Source: Verrucomicrobiia bacterium | GTDB lineage: Bacteria; Verrucomicrobiota; Verrucomicrobiia; Opitutales; Cerasicoccaceae | DNA: 64,000 bases | Direction: 5' to 3' | Assembly: GCA_030425485.1 (NCBI GenBank) | Contig: JAUIAM010000002.1 | Coordinates: 186,001-250,000, forward strand | In this document: positions 9,275 to 19,364 of the stretch, piece after piece | How the letters are laid out: each line of letters starts with the position of its first letter | How positions within the stretch are numbered: the first letter of the stretch is position 1 | Position numbers and translations under genes: made by a program | The notes under the pieces: model-generated | Seen by the model: only the letters and a program-made list of their open reading frames with translations | Databases searched by the model: none | Told to the model about the DNA's origin: nothing

Positions 9275-10759
9275 ATGAATGTTCTCTTGGTTTACCCGGA
9301 GTTTCCGGCCACTTTCTGGAGCTTCAAGCACGCGCTGAAGTTCATCGGTAAAAAGTCTTCCTTTCCCCCACTGGGGCTGCTCACTGTCGCGTCCATGCTC
9401 CCGAATTCGTGGGAGCTGCGTCTGTGCGACCTCAATGTCGAGCGCCTCAAGCGCCAGGACGTCGCCTGGGCCGACATGGTCTTCATCAGCGCCATGACGG
9501 TCCAGCAGGACTCCACCGCGGAGGTCATCCAACTGGCCAAGTCCATGCACAAAAAGGTCGTCGCGGGCGGCCCGCTCTTCACCTGCGAGCCGGAGAAGTA
9601 CCCCGATGTTGACCACCTGATTTTAAACGAAGCCGAAATCAACCTCCCGCCCTTTCTGGCAGACCTCGAAAGCGGCTGGCCCAAGGCCCGCTACGCCGAC
9701 CCCACTTACCCGGACCTCTCCACCACGCCGGTGCCGCGCTGGGACCTGATCAATGTGAAGCACTACGCTTCGCTCAGCATCCAGTTTACCCGCGGGTGCC
9801 CGTTTAACTGCGACTTCTGCAACGTCACTGCCATGCTCGGCCACCGCCCGCGCCTGAAGTGTACCAACCAGGTACTGCGGGAGCTGGATGCCATTTACGC
9901 CACCGGCTGGCGCGGCTCGGTCTTCTTCGTGGACGACAACTTCATCGGTAACAAGCGCTTCCTCAAAAACAACCTCCTGCCCGCCCTCATCGAGTGGCAG
10001 AAAGGCAAGACGGGCATCCCCTTCTACACCGAGGCCTCGATCAACCTGGCCGACGATCCCACCCTGATGAACATGATGTCCGAGGCGGGCTTTGACACCG
10101 TCTTCATCGGCCTGGAAACCCCCTCCGAGGAAAGTTTAGCCAGTTGCAGTAAAAAGCAAAATCTCGGGCGCGACCTCGTGGGCAGCGTCCACACCATCCA
10201 GCGCCACGGCCTCCAGGTCCAGGGCGGCTTCATTGTGGGCTTCGACACGGACACGGAGAGCATCTTCCAGCGGCAGATCGACTTTATCCAAAACAGCGGA
10301 ATCGTCACCGCCATGGTCGGCATCCTGCAGGCTCCCGTTGGCACCGCGCTGTACGAACGCATGAAACAGGAAGGCCGCCTGCTGGGCAACTCCCTCGGCA
10401 ACAACACCAAGGCGATCAGCAACTTCGTGACCAAGCTCCACCCGGACAAGCTCCGCGAGGGCTACCACCATGTCTTCAAGGGGCTCTACCTGCCTAAGCC
10501 CTACTACCGCCGGGTCAAAACATTCCTCAAAAACTACAAGCCTCCCGCCATCCAGCAACCGCTCGACTTCATCAAGCTCCGCGCCTTTGTACGCTCTTGC
10601 GTGCGGCTGGGCATCCTTGGTAGCGAGCGCGTCCACTACTGGAAACTCCTGCTCTGGGTGCTTTTCAAAAAGCGCGCCCTCCTCCCGCAGGCCGTCAACC
10701 TCGCCATCATCGGCCATCACTTCAGGAAAGTCTACGAACAAGACGCCGTGGTGGGCTAG
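9275..10759 (+). CDS. B12-binding domain radical SAM protein with DUF4070-like C-terminus
   Basis: MNVLLVYPEFPATFWSF; QFTRGCPFNCDFCNVTAMLGHRPRLK (CxxxCxxC cluster motif); GGFIVGFDTD...F. Confidence 0.88.
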   Translation: MNVLLVYPEFPATFWSFKHALKFIGKKSSFPPLGLLTVASMLPNSWELRLCDLNVERLKRQDVAWADMVFISAMTVQQDSTAEVIQLAKSMHKKVVAGGPLFTCEPEKYPDVDHLILNEAEINLPPFLADLESGWPKARYADPTYPDLSTTPVPRWDLINVKHYASLSIQFTRGCPFNCDFCNVTAMLGHRPRLKCTNQVLRELDAIYATGWRGSVFFVDDNFIGNKRFLKNNLLPALIEWQKGKTGIPFYTEASINLADDPTLMNMMSEAGFDTVFIGLETPSEESLASCSKKQNLGRDLVGSVHTIQRHGLQVQGGFIVGFDTDTESIFQRQIDFIQNSGIVTAMVGILQAPVGTALYERMKQEGRLLGNSLGNNTKAISNFVTKLHPDKLREGYHHVFKGLYLPKPYYRRVKTFLKNYKPPAIQQPLDFIKLRAFVRSCVRLGILGSERVHYWKLLLWVLFKKRALLPQAVNLAIIGHHFRKVYEQDAVVG

Positions 10760-10761
10760 CA

Positions 10762-10801
10762 GGCAGGACGATGTCCTGCACCTGTGATCCTCCAGATCAC
10801 T
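10762..10801. repeat. REP-like double palindrome (GCAGGAC-gat-GTCCTGC then GTGATC-ctcca-GATCAC)
   Basis: Perfect small inverted repeats; a homologous ~40-nt unit occurs inverted at 62446..62484. Confidence 0.7.
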
Positions 10802-10814
10802 CCGGCTGGAGCAG

Positions 10815-11000
10815 CAATCGGATGGAACGCCGCACGGTGCGTAACCTCACAAAGCCGTTATCCTATACACCCATGGGTTAGGCACGCAGTGCCGTAAGGA
10901 CTTGTCTCCCCAAGGCACTCGAACACAGCACACAAGGGATAGGTACGTAGTACCGTAAGGGCAAAGCCCTTCAATCGGATTGAACGCCGTGCGTTCACGA
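10815..11000. repeat. Intergenic cluster of short palindromes and direct repeats upstream of ileS
   Basis: CAATCGGAT(G/T)GAACGCCG at 10815 and 10972; TAGGCACGCAGTGCCGTAAGG at 10879 and TAGGTACGTAGTACCGTAAGG at 10940. Confidence 0.65.
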
Positions 11001-11088
11001 GCTTGGGGCTTGACTCAGAGGCGGTTTCGGGCACTATTTCGCGCTTTTCCACAGGGCTATTTTAAAGCCGCCAGACGCCACTAGCGCG

Positions 11089-13866
11089 ATGAATTTAAAG
11101 GACACGCTAAATCTTCCCCGGACCCAATTCCCCATGCGGGGAAACCTCGTTAACCGAGAGCCGGAACGCCTCGCACACTGGAGCTCCCTCGACCTTTACC
11201 AGAAGATTCAGGAGAAGAACGCCAGCGGGCCACTCTACGTTCTGCACGACGGCCCGCCCTTCACCAACGGCGACGTCCACATCGGCACCGCGTTGAACAA
11301 GATCCTCAAGGACAGCATCTTGCGCTATAAGTCTATGCGTGGCTACCGCACCCCCTATCTCCCCGGTTGGGACTGCCACGGGCTCCCGATCGAGCACAAG
11401 GTGAGCAAGGAAATCCGCGCGGCCAAGAAGGACCTCAATGCGGCTGAGCTGCGCGAGGAGTGCGCCAACTTTTCCGAAAAATACATCGGCATCCAGCGCG
11501 AGCAGTTCAAGCGGCTCGGCGTCTTGGCCGACTGGGAGCGCGAGTACAAGACCAAGAACCCCGGCTACGAGGCCGAAATCCTCCGCGCCTTTGCCGGATT
11601 TATCGACAAGGGCCTCGTCTACCGCAGCAAGAAGCCCGTTTACTGGTCCATCCCCTGCGCCACCGCCCTGGCTGAGGCCGAGATCGAGTACCAGGATCAC
11701 GTCAGCCCCTCTATCTGGGTAAAATTCCAGGTCAAGGACGCCGCTGCCCACGGCCTGCCCGAAAACACCTTTTTCGTCATCTGGACCACCACCCCGTGGA
11801 CGCTTCCGGCCAACCTCGCCGTCGCCGTCCACCCCGAACTCCAGTACACCGAAGTCAAGCACGGCGACGAGACCTACATCGTGGCCCTCCCCTTGGCCGA
11901 GTCCTTTATCGCCGACTGCGCGCTCGAGGGCGCGACCACCGGCGCACTGCACAAAGGCAGCGACTTCGAGAAAGCCGTCACGCAGCACCCCTTTATCGAC
12001 CGCCCCTCCCCTGTCGTTCTGGCCGACTACGTGACGACCGACGCCGGCACGGGCTGCGTCCACACCGCCCCCGGCCACGGTCTGGAGGACTACCTTTCCG
12101 GCCTCAAGTACGGCCTGGAAATCTACTGCCCGATCGATGACCGCGGTTGCTACGTGGACGACGGGCAAGTTCCCGCCGAACTCGTGGGCATCACCGTGCT
12201 TGAGCGCAATGGCAAGTGCCCGGCCAACGACGCCGTGCTCGAAATCATCGGCGGTAACGGTGCCCTGCTCCAGCGCAAGAATTACCAGCACCAGTACCCG
12301 CATTGCTGGCGTTCCAAGACCCCGGTCGTTTTCCGCGCGATGGACCAGTGGTTCGTCAGCCTGGACAAGGACAACATGCGCGCCGACTGCCTCGACGGCA
12401 TCGGTAAGGTAGAGTGGGTCCCCGACTGGGGCGAAAACCGCATCCGCGGCGCTGTCGAGACGCGCCCGGACTGGTGCATCTCGCGCCAGCGCTCCTGGGG
12501 CGTGCCCATCCCGGCCTTTTACACCGAAGACGGCGACGCCCTGCTCGACGCCAAGGTCGTGCGCGCCATCGCGGACAAGGTGGCTACCTCCGGGACCAAC
12601 ATTTGGTTTGAGCAAGAGGCCGAAGAACTCCTTAAGGACATCGAGCTTCCCGCAGAGTTTGCCGGAAAGCCACTGAAAAAAGGTACCGACACGCTCGACG
12701 TCTGGATCGACTCCGGCTGCTCGCACCTCGCCGTGCTCAAGCAGACCGAGGACCTCCACTGGCCGGCCGACCTCTACCTTGAGGGTAGCGACCAGCACCG
12801 CGGCTGGTTCCAGTCTTCGCTCTGGACAAGCATGGTCACGCAGGGTCAGCCCCCGTACCAGAAGATCATCACCCACGGCTTTATCGTCGATGAAAAGGGC
12901 GAGAAAATCTCCAAGTCCAAGGGCGCGATGAGCTCCGACGGCTGGGTGGCCAAGTACGGCGCAGATATCATGCGCCTGTGGGTCAGTTCGCAGGACTTTC
13001 GGGGTGACATCCGTCTCTCAGAAAACCACTTCAAGCTGGTCACGAACACCTACCGCTCGATCCGCAACACCTTCTATTTCCAGCTCGGCAACCTCTACGA
13101 CTTCGACCCGGCCAAGCACGCCGTCCCTGCGGGCGAGCTCGACCCGCTCGATCAATGGGCGCTCAAGCAGACCGCCGACCTGATCGACAACTGCACCCGC
13201 GCTTACGAACAGAGCGAATTCCACCGCGTCTACCAACTCGTGGACCGCTTCTTCGGCGTCACCCTGTCGCGCATTTACCACGACATCCTCAAGGACCGCC
13301 TCTACACCTTTGGCCCGGACTGGAAAGAACGCCGCTCCTCCCAGACCGCCATTTACCATATCTTTAAGGCGCTCACCCGCCTGCTCGCCCCCGTGCTCAC
13401 CTTCACCTGCGACGAAGCCTACGCCTACTCCCAGGTCGATGGGGACTTCGCCGAGGGCAGCATCCACCTGCAGGACTGGCCCGAGATCGACCCGGCCTTT
13501 TTCGACAACGCTGTGGTGGCCGACATCGAGGCCCTCCTCGACTACCGCAACACGGTCAACGAGACCCTCGAAGGCCTGCGTAAGGAGAAAACCATCGGCA
13601 AGTCCCTCGACGCCGCCCTCACCATCCGAGGCCGCGAGAGCGACGAGACCTTTGCCCGCCTCCAGCGCCACGCCGCCATGCTGCCGGAACTTTTCATTGT
13701 CTCCGAGGTCAACCTATCGCCATGCGATGATGACTTGACCCTTTCTGCCGAGCACGCCCAGGGCGTCCGCTGCCCCCGCAGTTGGCGCTGGGTGCCGGAG
13801 CTCGTTTCCGCCGGTGAATACGGCGAGGTATCGCCGCGCGACCGCGACGCCCTCCTCTCACGATAA
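11089..13866 (+). CDS. ileS: isoleucyl-tRNA synthetase
   Basis: DGPPFTNGDVHIGTALNKILKD (HIGH-type), KGEKISKSKGAMS (KMSKS), WDCHGLPIEHKV. Confidence 0.96.
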   Translation: MNLKDTLNLPRTQFPMRGNLVNREPERLAHWSSLDLYQKIQEKNASGPLYVLHDGPPFTNGDVHIGTALNKILKDSILRYKSMRGYRTPYLPGWDCHGLPIEHKVSKEIRAAKKDLNAAELREECANFSEKYIGIQREQFKRLGVLADWEREYKTKNPGYEAEILRAFAGFIDKGLVYRSKKPVYWSIPCATALAEAEIEYQDHVSPSIWVKFQVKDAAAHGLPENTFFVIWTTTPWTLPANLAVAVHPELQYTEVKHGDETYIVALPLAESFIADCALEGATTGALHKGSDFEKAVTQHPFIDRPSPVVLADYVTTDAGTGCVHTAPGHGLEDYLSGLKYGLEIYCPIDDRGCYVDDGQVPAELVGITVLERNGKCPANDAVLEIIGGNGALLQRKNYQHQYPHCWRSKTPVVFRAMDQWFVSLDKDNMRADCLDGIGKVEWVPDWGENRIRGAVETRPDWCISRQRSWGVPIPAFYTEDGDALLDAKVVRAIADKVATSGTNIWFEQEAEELLKDIELPAEFAGKPLKKGTDTLDVWIDSGCSHLAVLKQTEDLHWPADLYLEGSDQHRGWFQSSLWTSMVTQGQPPYQKIITHGFIVDEKGEKISKSKGAMSSDGWVAKYGADIMRLWVSSQDFRGDIRLSENHFKLVTNTYRSIRNTFYFQLGNLYDFDPAKHAVPAGELDPLDQWALKQTADLIDNCTRAYEQSEFHRVYQLVDRFFGVTLSRIYHDILKDRLYTFGPDWKERRSSQTAIYHIFKALTRLLAPVLTFTCDEAYAYSQVDGDFAEGSIHLQDWPEIDPAFFDNAVVADIEALLDYRNTVNETLEGLRKEKTIGKSLDAALTIRGRESDETFARLQRHAAMLPELFIVSEVNLSPCDDDLTLSAEHAQGVRCPRSWRWVPELVSAGEYGEVSPRDRDALLSR

Positions 13867-13887
13867 CCCCTCTTAACGTTTACCTAC

Positions 13888-14856
13888 ATGTCCGCCAAAA
13901 AGAAAACTACCAAGAAAACCGCTGCAAAAAAAGTCGCCAACAAGACGACGACCAAGAAGCCTGTAGCCCAAAAGACCCCGGCAAAGAAGGCCGCTGTGAA
14001 AAAAACAGCGCCTCAGAAAGCTGGCACGAAAAAAGCAGCTCAGGCAGACGTGAAGAAAGCGAAGACCGCCAGCAAGCCCAAGGAAGAAACACCCATCGAC
14101 AGCAAGGCCAAGGAGATCGTGCTCAACGCCCGCAAGCGTACGTCCACACCTTCCGTTTTCAAGCAGCGCAAGTCAAAGAATACACCCGTTGTCTTCACCA
14201 TGGAAGACGTCGAGGAGATGCTCAAGTCGCGCAAGCCCGGGGACGACGAGAAGAAGACCACCACCAAGGCAGCTCCCAAGAAGAAGACCACCACCATCGA
14301 GGACGACGCCCCCGTGGAGCACCGCAACCACGCGGCCGCTTCGCTGGCCGACATCCTCGGCTTCAACCCTGCCGAAAAGGCTGCCAATCAGACCGAAGAC
14401 AAGGTTCCGGCCAAATTTTCCAAGTACTACAAGGCACTGCTTGAGCTGCGCGACCACGTCAACGACGGGCTGCAACTGCACACCGCGGACACGCTCAAGC
14501 GCTCCAACAAGGAAGACTCCGGCGACCTCTCCGGCTACGGTCAGCACATGGCCGACGCTGGCACCGATACCTTTGACCGCGACTTCGCCCTCAGCCTCGT
14601 TTCCAGTGAGCAGGAGGCCCTCTACGAGATCGAAGAGGCCATCCAGCGTATCTTTGACGGCAGCTACGGCGTGTGCGAAATCACCGGCGAGCCCATTGCC
14701 AAGGACCGCCTCATGGCCGTCCCCTTCACCCGCTACTCGCTCGAAGGGCAGCGCGAACTGGAGAAGCAGCGCCGCAACAAGGTCCAGCGCGTCGGCGTTC
14801 TCAGCGAAGACATGGACGAGTCGCTCAGCTTCACCGACGACGACAGCGACAACTAG
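13888..14856 (+). CDS. DksA/TraR-family protein with Lys/Ala-rich N-terminal tail
   Basis: N-terminus MSAKKKTTKKTAAKKVANKTTTKKPV...; C-terminus YEIEEAIQRIFDGSYGVCEITGEPIAKDRLMAVPFTRYSLEGQRELEKQ. Confidence 0.88.
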   Translation: MSAKKKTTKKTAAKKVANKTTTKKPVAQKTPAKKAAVKKTAPQKAGTKKAAQADVKKAKTASKPKEETPIDSKAKEIVLNARKRTSTPSVFKQRKSKNTPVVFTMEDVEEMLKSRKPGDDEKKTTTKAAPKKKTTTIEDDAPVEHRNHAAASLADILGFNPAEKAANQTEDKVPAKFSKYYKALLELRDHVNDGLQLHTADTLKRSNKEDSGDLSGYGQHMADAGTDTFDRDFALSLVSSEQEALYEIEEAIQRIFDGSYGVCEITGEPIAKDRLMAVPFTRYSLEGQRELEKQRRNKVQRVGVLSEDMDESLSFTDDDSDN

Positions 14857-14868
14857 AAGCCGCTCCAT

Positions 14869-15420
14869 GTGTTCCCTCCCCTCGCAGCCATGAAGTCCCC
14901 ACTTCTGGCCTACCGCAGGCTTTGGTCTATCGCCATCGTCATCCTCGTGCTCGATCAGGCGACCAAGCTCGCCATCGACGGCTGGCTACCGCTAAACACC
15001 TATCACGCCTATAGTGGACCGCAGGAACCCGTCGAGGTCATCCCCGGCTTTTTCTACATCGTCCACATCGTGAACAAGGGCGCGGCCTGGGGCATCTTCG
15101 CCGGGTACACGCAGATACTTGCCCTCCTCGGACTCGTCGCCATTGGCGCGATATTCTTCTTCCGCGAAGCACTCGGCCTGAAGCGCCCTTTCATGCAGGT
15201 CGCATTCGGGCTGCTCATCGGGGGAATCATTGGTAACATGATCGACCGCCTCGCCTACGGGCACGTGGTCGACTTTCTCGACTTTCACTTCGGCAGCTAT
15301 CGCTACCCGGCCTTCAACATCGCCGATTGCGGGATCACTATCGGAGTCGGCCTCTACCTCATCGCGACCCTGCTGGAGGGGAAACAAGCGGATACGCCAC
15401 CGCCAGCATCACCAAAGTAA
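14869..15420 (+). CDS. lspA: lipoprotein signal peptidase II (true start may be ATG at 14890)
   Basis: VLDQATKLAI, HIVNKGAAWGIF, GGIIGNMIDRLAYGHVVDFLDFHFG, FNIADCGITIG. Confidence 0.93.
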   Translation: MFPPLAAMKSPLLAYRRLWSIAIVILVLDQATKLAIDGWLPLNTYHAYSGPQEPVEVIPGFFYIVHIVNKGAAWGIFAGYTQILALLGLVAIGAIFFFREALGLKRPFMQVAFGLLIGGIIGNMIDRLAYGHVVDFLDFHFGSYRYPAFNIADCGITIGVGLYLIATLLEGKQADTPPPASPK

Positions 15421-16138
15421 GCGCCAGCAAGCCCAACCACATGGCATGAGCCAGCGCTGCTGCCCAGAAGCTCAGCAGTACCGAGAACAGAACCAGAAAG
15501 GCCACCCGCTGAGCCAGCCACGTGGAGGCCACGCCAGGCCGGGGCTTGCCGATAAGCGGAATCAGCCCGGCGCTGATAATTGTCCCGCATAGCCACCAGC
15601 CGAGAAAGTTCTGCCAGGGCACCCCATACCAGGGGCCACGGTCTTCCCAAACCCAATAGCCTCGCAAAGTCGTTGCCACCGGCTCCAGAGCGACGTCGAT
15701 CAGCATCGCCGCGGCGCCGACCAACACCGGCAGCAGCCAGGGCAAACGCCCCCCCAGGCGGAGTTGCGCGTAGATTTGCAGCGGCATGAGCACCACCCAC
15801 CAGGCAAAGGGGATGGCCAGCGGCAGCACTCCGCCCAGTCGCGGCCCCATCAGCTCCGTGTAGCCATAGTGGCCAAAGGGCATGCCCGTCGTCGCGCCCA
15901 CCGTCTCAATAACGCCCGAGACGAGTGCCACCCAGGCAAAGGCCAGCCACGTGCGCCCCGCTCCCAGCCAGGGCATCACTGCCAGGAGCACGACGATGCC
16001 TGCCAGGGCGAGAAAGAGAAAGTCTTCCCAGTGGTTAAACAGTGGCTGCCAGCCAAAGCTGAGGAACAGAAGGCCCACCCCAAACCAGATGGCGTACCAC
16101 CCCGAGAAAAAATAGAAACAGCGGCGCTGGAGACTCAC
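15359..16138 (-). CDS. carotenoid biosynthesis protein (CruF/DUF422-like membrane protein)
   Basis: ETVGATTGMPFGHYGYTELMGPRLGGVLPLAIPFAWWV...LIDVALEPVATTLRGYWVW; track ORF extends to 16225 but GTG at 16138 is the more plausible start because the extension runs through a terminator. Confidence 0.85.
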   Translation of the reverse strand: MSLQRRCFYFFSGWYAIWFGVGLLFLSFGWQPLFNHWEDFLFLALAGIVVLLAVMPWLGAGRTWLAFAWVALVSGVIETVGATTGMPFGHYGYTELMGPRLGGVLPLAIPFAWWVVLMPLQIYAQLRLGGRLPWLLPVLVGAAAMLIDVALEPVATTLRGYWVWEDRGPWYGVPWQNFLGWWLCGTIISAGLIPLIGKPRPGVASTWLAQRVAFLVLFSVLLSFWAAALAHAMWLGLLALTLVMLAVAYPLVSPPAGSR

Positions 16139-16182
16139 GCATGCACTCAAGCGTTTTCGCCCCAGGCATGCAAGCTGTAGCC

Positions 16183-16216
16183 ACAAAAAAGGCCACCCCG
16201 AAGGGTGACCATTTTT
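16183..16216 (-). terminator. rho-independent terminator downstream of pilC
   Basis: Minus strand AAAAATGGTCACCCTTCGGGGTGGCCTTTTTTG. Confidence 0.8.
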
Positions 16217-16240
16217 GATTGGCACAATAGAAAGGTAAAT

Positions 16241-17545
16241 TTACTGGGTAAGACCTTGGATAATGCTAACAATCGGCAGGAACAGCGCAATAACAATTGT
16301 ACCCACGATGAGCGCGAGCATAACGATCATGATCGGCTCAATGATCGAGGTGATACTGTTCACGGCGTTATCCACGTCTTCGTCGTAGTTGTCCGCGATG
16401 CGGTTCAACATCTCCGCAAGCTCACCGGTTTCTTCACCCACGTCGATCATACTGGTCACCATGGTCGGGAATACACGCTGCTGCTCGAGCGGCGTAGCCA
16501 GCGGCTCACCGTCTCGCACACGGTCGTGCACACGGTCGAGCGCGTCGCTCAGTACCCTGTTGCCGATGATGTCACGGGTGATCTGGAGCGCCTGCAGGAT
16601 AGGCACACCGGAGGAAAGCAGCGTACCGAAAGTACGGGTAAAGCGTGAAACGGCAGCTTTTTGCGCCAAGTCACCAATCTTGGGCAACTTCAGCACGAGC
16701 TTGTCCTTGAGCGCACTACCGGGGCCCGATTTGACCGCGAAACGGAAGCCGAAAATCAGCGCGATAATCACTCCCACCAGAATGATACCCTGCATAAAGC
16801 TGTCCGGCGTCAGGGCATTACTAAAGGCGATAACCATCTTGGTCAGGCCGGGCATTTCGCTCTCACCACCAGGCAGCATGTCAGAGAAAATCTTCTGGAA
16901 ACGCGGTACGATGAAGATAAGCAGCAGGGCCACGATGGCAACCGCCACACAGACGACCACGACCGGATAGACCATAGCCGACTTGACCTTCTTCTTGGTC
17001 TTGAGGTTCTTTTCCATGAACAGGGCCAGACGCAGCAGGACGACGTCCAGCACACCACCGGCCTCACCGGCGCGGATCATGTTCACGTAGATGGGTTCGA
17101 AAATCTTCGGGTGCTGAGCCAGACCCTCGGAGAGGTTATTACCGGAGCGCACGTTATCGGCAATGTGCGTGAGCACTTCCTTAAAGCGCAGGTTTTTCTC
17201 CTGACGGATCATGACCTCGAGGCTGCGGAGCAGTGGCAGACCGGCCTGGAGCAGCGTAGCGAGCTGGCGCGTGAAGACGGTCAGACCTTCTTCATTAATC
17301 ACCTTACCAAAGCTAAAACCGCTGCTTTTCTTCTTGGAGCTGGCGCGGCCTCCTCCACTCTTGCGGCTTGGTCCCTTTGCCTTGGTGGCCTTGGCAGGCT
17401 TCCCGCCGCCGATCTCCTCGATCTTGCTTACCATCAGACCGCCAGAGGAAAGCTTGCTGCTGGCTTCGTCTTCGCTGTTGGCTGCGATTTTACCGGTCTT
17501 CTGCTTACCGGAGGAGTCAATGGCAGTGTATGAATATTTAGGCAT
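16241..17545 (-). CDS. pilC: type II secretion system F / type IV pilus inner-membrane protein
   Basis: [22 protein letters not shown]...[24 protein letters not shown]...[25 protein letters not shown]. Confidence 0.93.
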   Translation of the reverse strand: MPKYSYTAIDSSGKQKTGKIAANSEDEASSKLSSGGLMVSKIEEIGGGKPAKATKAKGPSRKSGGGRASSKKKSSGFSFGKVINEEGLTVFTRQLATLLQAGLPLLRSLEVMIRQEKNLRFKEVLTHIADNVRSGNNLSEGLAQHPKIFEPIYVNMIRAGEAGGVLDVVLLRLALFMEKNLKTKKKVKSAMVYPVVVVCVAVAIVALLLIFIVPRFQKIFSDMLPGGESEMPGLTKMVIAFSNALTPDSFMQGIILVGVIIALIFGFRFAVKSGPGSALKDKLVLKLPKIGDLAQKAAVSRFTRTFGTLLSSGVPILQALQITRDIIGNRVLSDALDRVHDRVRDGEPLATPLEQQRVFPTMVTSMIDVGEETGELAEMLNRIADNYDEDVDNAVNSITSIIEPIMIVMLALIVGTIVIALFLPIVSIIQGLTQ

Positions 17546-17651
17546 GGAGCAAAGCGGATAGGTGTTCGAGGGTTACAAGCTTTAGGTAAAATTAAAGGGA
17601 AAGTGTGTGGAACCACAAGCCCGCGTTTTGGGCGCGGTTCCAGCACCGTTA

Positions 17652-19346
17652 CTAGGTATATTTTAACACCTCTTCGATTGTGGTTGCACCATCAAAGATG
17701 TTGCGCAGGCCGTCATCGCGTAGCGTGCGCATCCCTTGCTCAAGTGCTTTCTGGCGTAAAACCAGCGTGGGAGCGCGCTCGGTGATGAGCTGGCGTATCT
17801 GGTCCGAGACCATCAGCATCTCAAACAGGCCCTGTCGTCCACGGTAACCCGTCTGGCTGCAATCGTTGCACCCCTTACCGAAGAAGAACTGCTTGTCAGC
17901 GATGTCCAACGGGTCCGCCCCGAGCACTTCGATCAGTTGCTGGTCGGGCTCGTAGGCCGTGAGGCAAGTCGGGCAGATGCGGCGCACAAGGCGCTGGGCC
18001 AGAATGCCTTCCACCGAAGCAGAGATCAGGAACGGCTCCAGTCCCATATCAATCATACGGGTGATGGCCCCGGCGGCGTCATTGGTGTGCAGGGTACTGA
18101 GCACCACGTGACCGGTGAGCGAGGCCTGCACCGCGATCTGGGCCGTTTCCAAGTCTCGAATTTCCCCCACCATAATCTTGTCGGGGTCTTGACGGAGGAA
18201 GGAGCGCAGGGTGGCGGCAAAGTTCAGGCCCACGGCGTGGTTAATCGCCACCTGCATGATGCCGTCGATTTCGTATTCGACCGGATCTTCGGCGGTCAAA
18301 ATCTTGATCTCGGTCTTGTTTACCTCGCGTAGCGCGGAGTAAAGCGTGGTCGTCTTACCAGAACCCGTCGGCCCCGTGACGATGAAAATGCCGTTCGGGC
18401 GGGCAACCAGCCCACGGATGGACTCCAGCACGTCCTCGGGCATCGATAGCTGCTCAAGGTCGAGTGAGGTGGCCGACTTATCCAGAACACGAAGCACCAC
18501 ACTCTCCCCAAACTGGGTCGGGAGCGTAGATACACGCAAGTCAACCGGACGCCCGGCAATGGTCATCTTGATACGACCGTCCTGCGGGATGCGGCGCTCG
18601 GCAATGTTGAGGTTCGAGAGCACCTTGACACGCGAAATAACCGGCGTGGCCAGGCTCTTGGGCGGAGGGGCCATTTCGTAGAGCGCACCGTCAATACGGT
18701 AACGGATGCGGAACTGGTCCTCGAAGGGTTCAAAGTGAACGTCAGAAGCCTTGTCGCGAATGGCCTGCTGGAGCACCAGATTCACGAAGCGAATAATCGG
18801 CGTTTCATTGGCCATGGTGGCCAGGGCGGCCTCGCTCAGCTCATCATCATCGTCGACCTCGGGCTCGCTGCTGGCGATCTCGTCCAGCAGGTCGTCGATC
18901 GAGGAGTCCTCATCGCCGTAGTTACTGGCCAGCAGGTTGTCGAGATAGTCCGGATCGGTGACGACCAGATTGATGTCCTTACTCAGGGAGAAGGTCAGGT
19001 CGTCGATGATGTTGTTGTTAAAGGGGTCCTTGGCCAGCAGGTCGATGGACTGGTCGTCCACCCGAAGCGGCACAACCGCGTACATGCGGGCGACAGCGGG
19101 CTTAACGGCGCGGGCGACTTCCTCCGAAATGGCCTGCGGGGGCACGGGCAGGTACTCGTACTGGAGGTACTCGGCGACCATTTCCAGGAGCTCACCACGC
19201 TCAATCAGCCCGGAGTCGATAACGGCTTCGGCCAAGGCCTTGCCCGTCGTGATGTGGGACTGGTTCAGCTCCTCCAGTTGCGCCAGCTCAAGCTGCTCGC
19301 TCTCGCGCAGGATTTCGTAAACGGTGTCGTTGTGGTCTTCAAACAT
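17652..19346 (-). CDS. GspE/PulE/PilB family ATPase
   Basis: [67 protein letters not shown], CxxC zinc motif. Confidence 0.94.
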   Translation of the reverse strand: MFEDHNDTVYEILRESEQLELAQLEELNQSHITTGKALAEAVIDSGLIERGELLEMVAEYLQYEYLPVPPQAISEEVARAVKPAVARMYAVVPLRVDDQSIDLLAKDPFNNNIIDDLTFSLSKDINLVVTDPDYLDNLLASNYGDEDSSIDDLLDEIASSEPEVDDDDELSEAALATMANETPIIRFVNLVLQQAIRDKASDVHFEPFEDQFRIRYRIDGALYEMAPPPKSLATPVISRVKVLSNLNIAERRIPQDGRIKMTIAGRPVDLRVSTLPTQFGESVVLRVLDKSATSLDLEQLSMPEDVLESIRGLVARPNGIFIVTGPTGSGKTTTLYSALREVNKTEIKILTAEDPVEYEIDGIMQVAINHAVGLNFAATLRSFLRQDPDKIMVGEIRDLETAQIAVQASLTGHVVLSTLHTNDAAGAITRMIDMGLEPFLISASVEGILAQRLVRRICPTCLTAYEPDQQLIEVLGADPLDIADKQFFFGKGCNDCSQTGYRGRQGLFEMLMVSDQIRQLITERAPTLVLRQKALEQGMRTLRDDGLRNIFDGATTIEEVLKYT

Positions 19347-19364
19347 GGTGGGGGCGGCAACGGT

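Noticed and set aside
11107-12876. 589-aa minus-strand ORF
   Set aside because: Antisense to ileS; G/V/D-rich composition typical of a shadow frame
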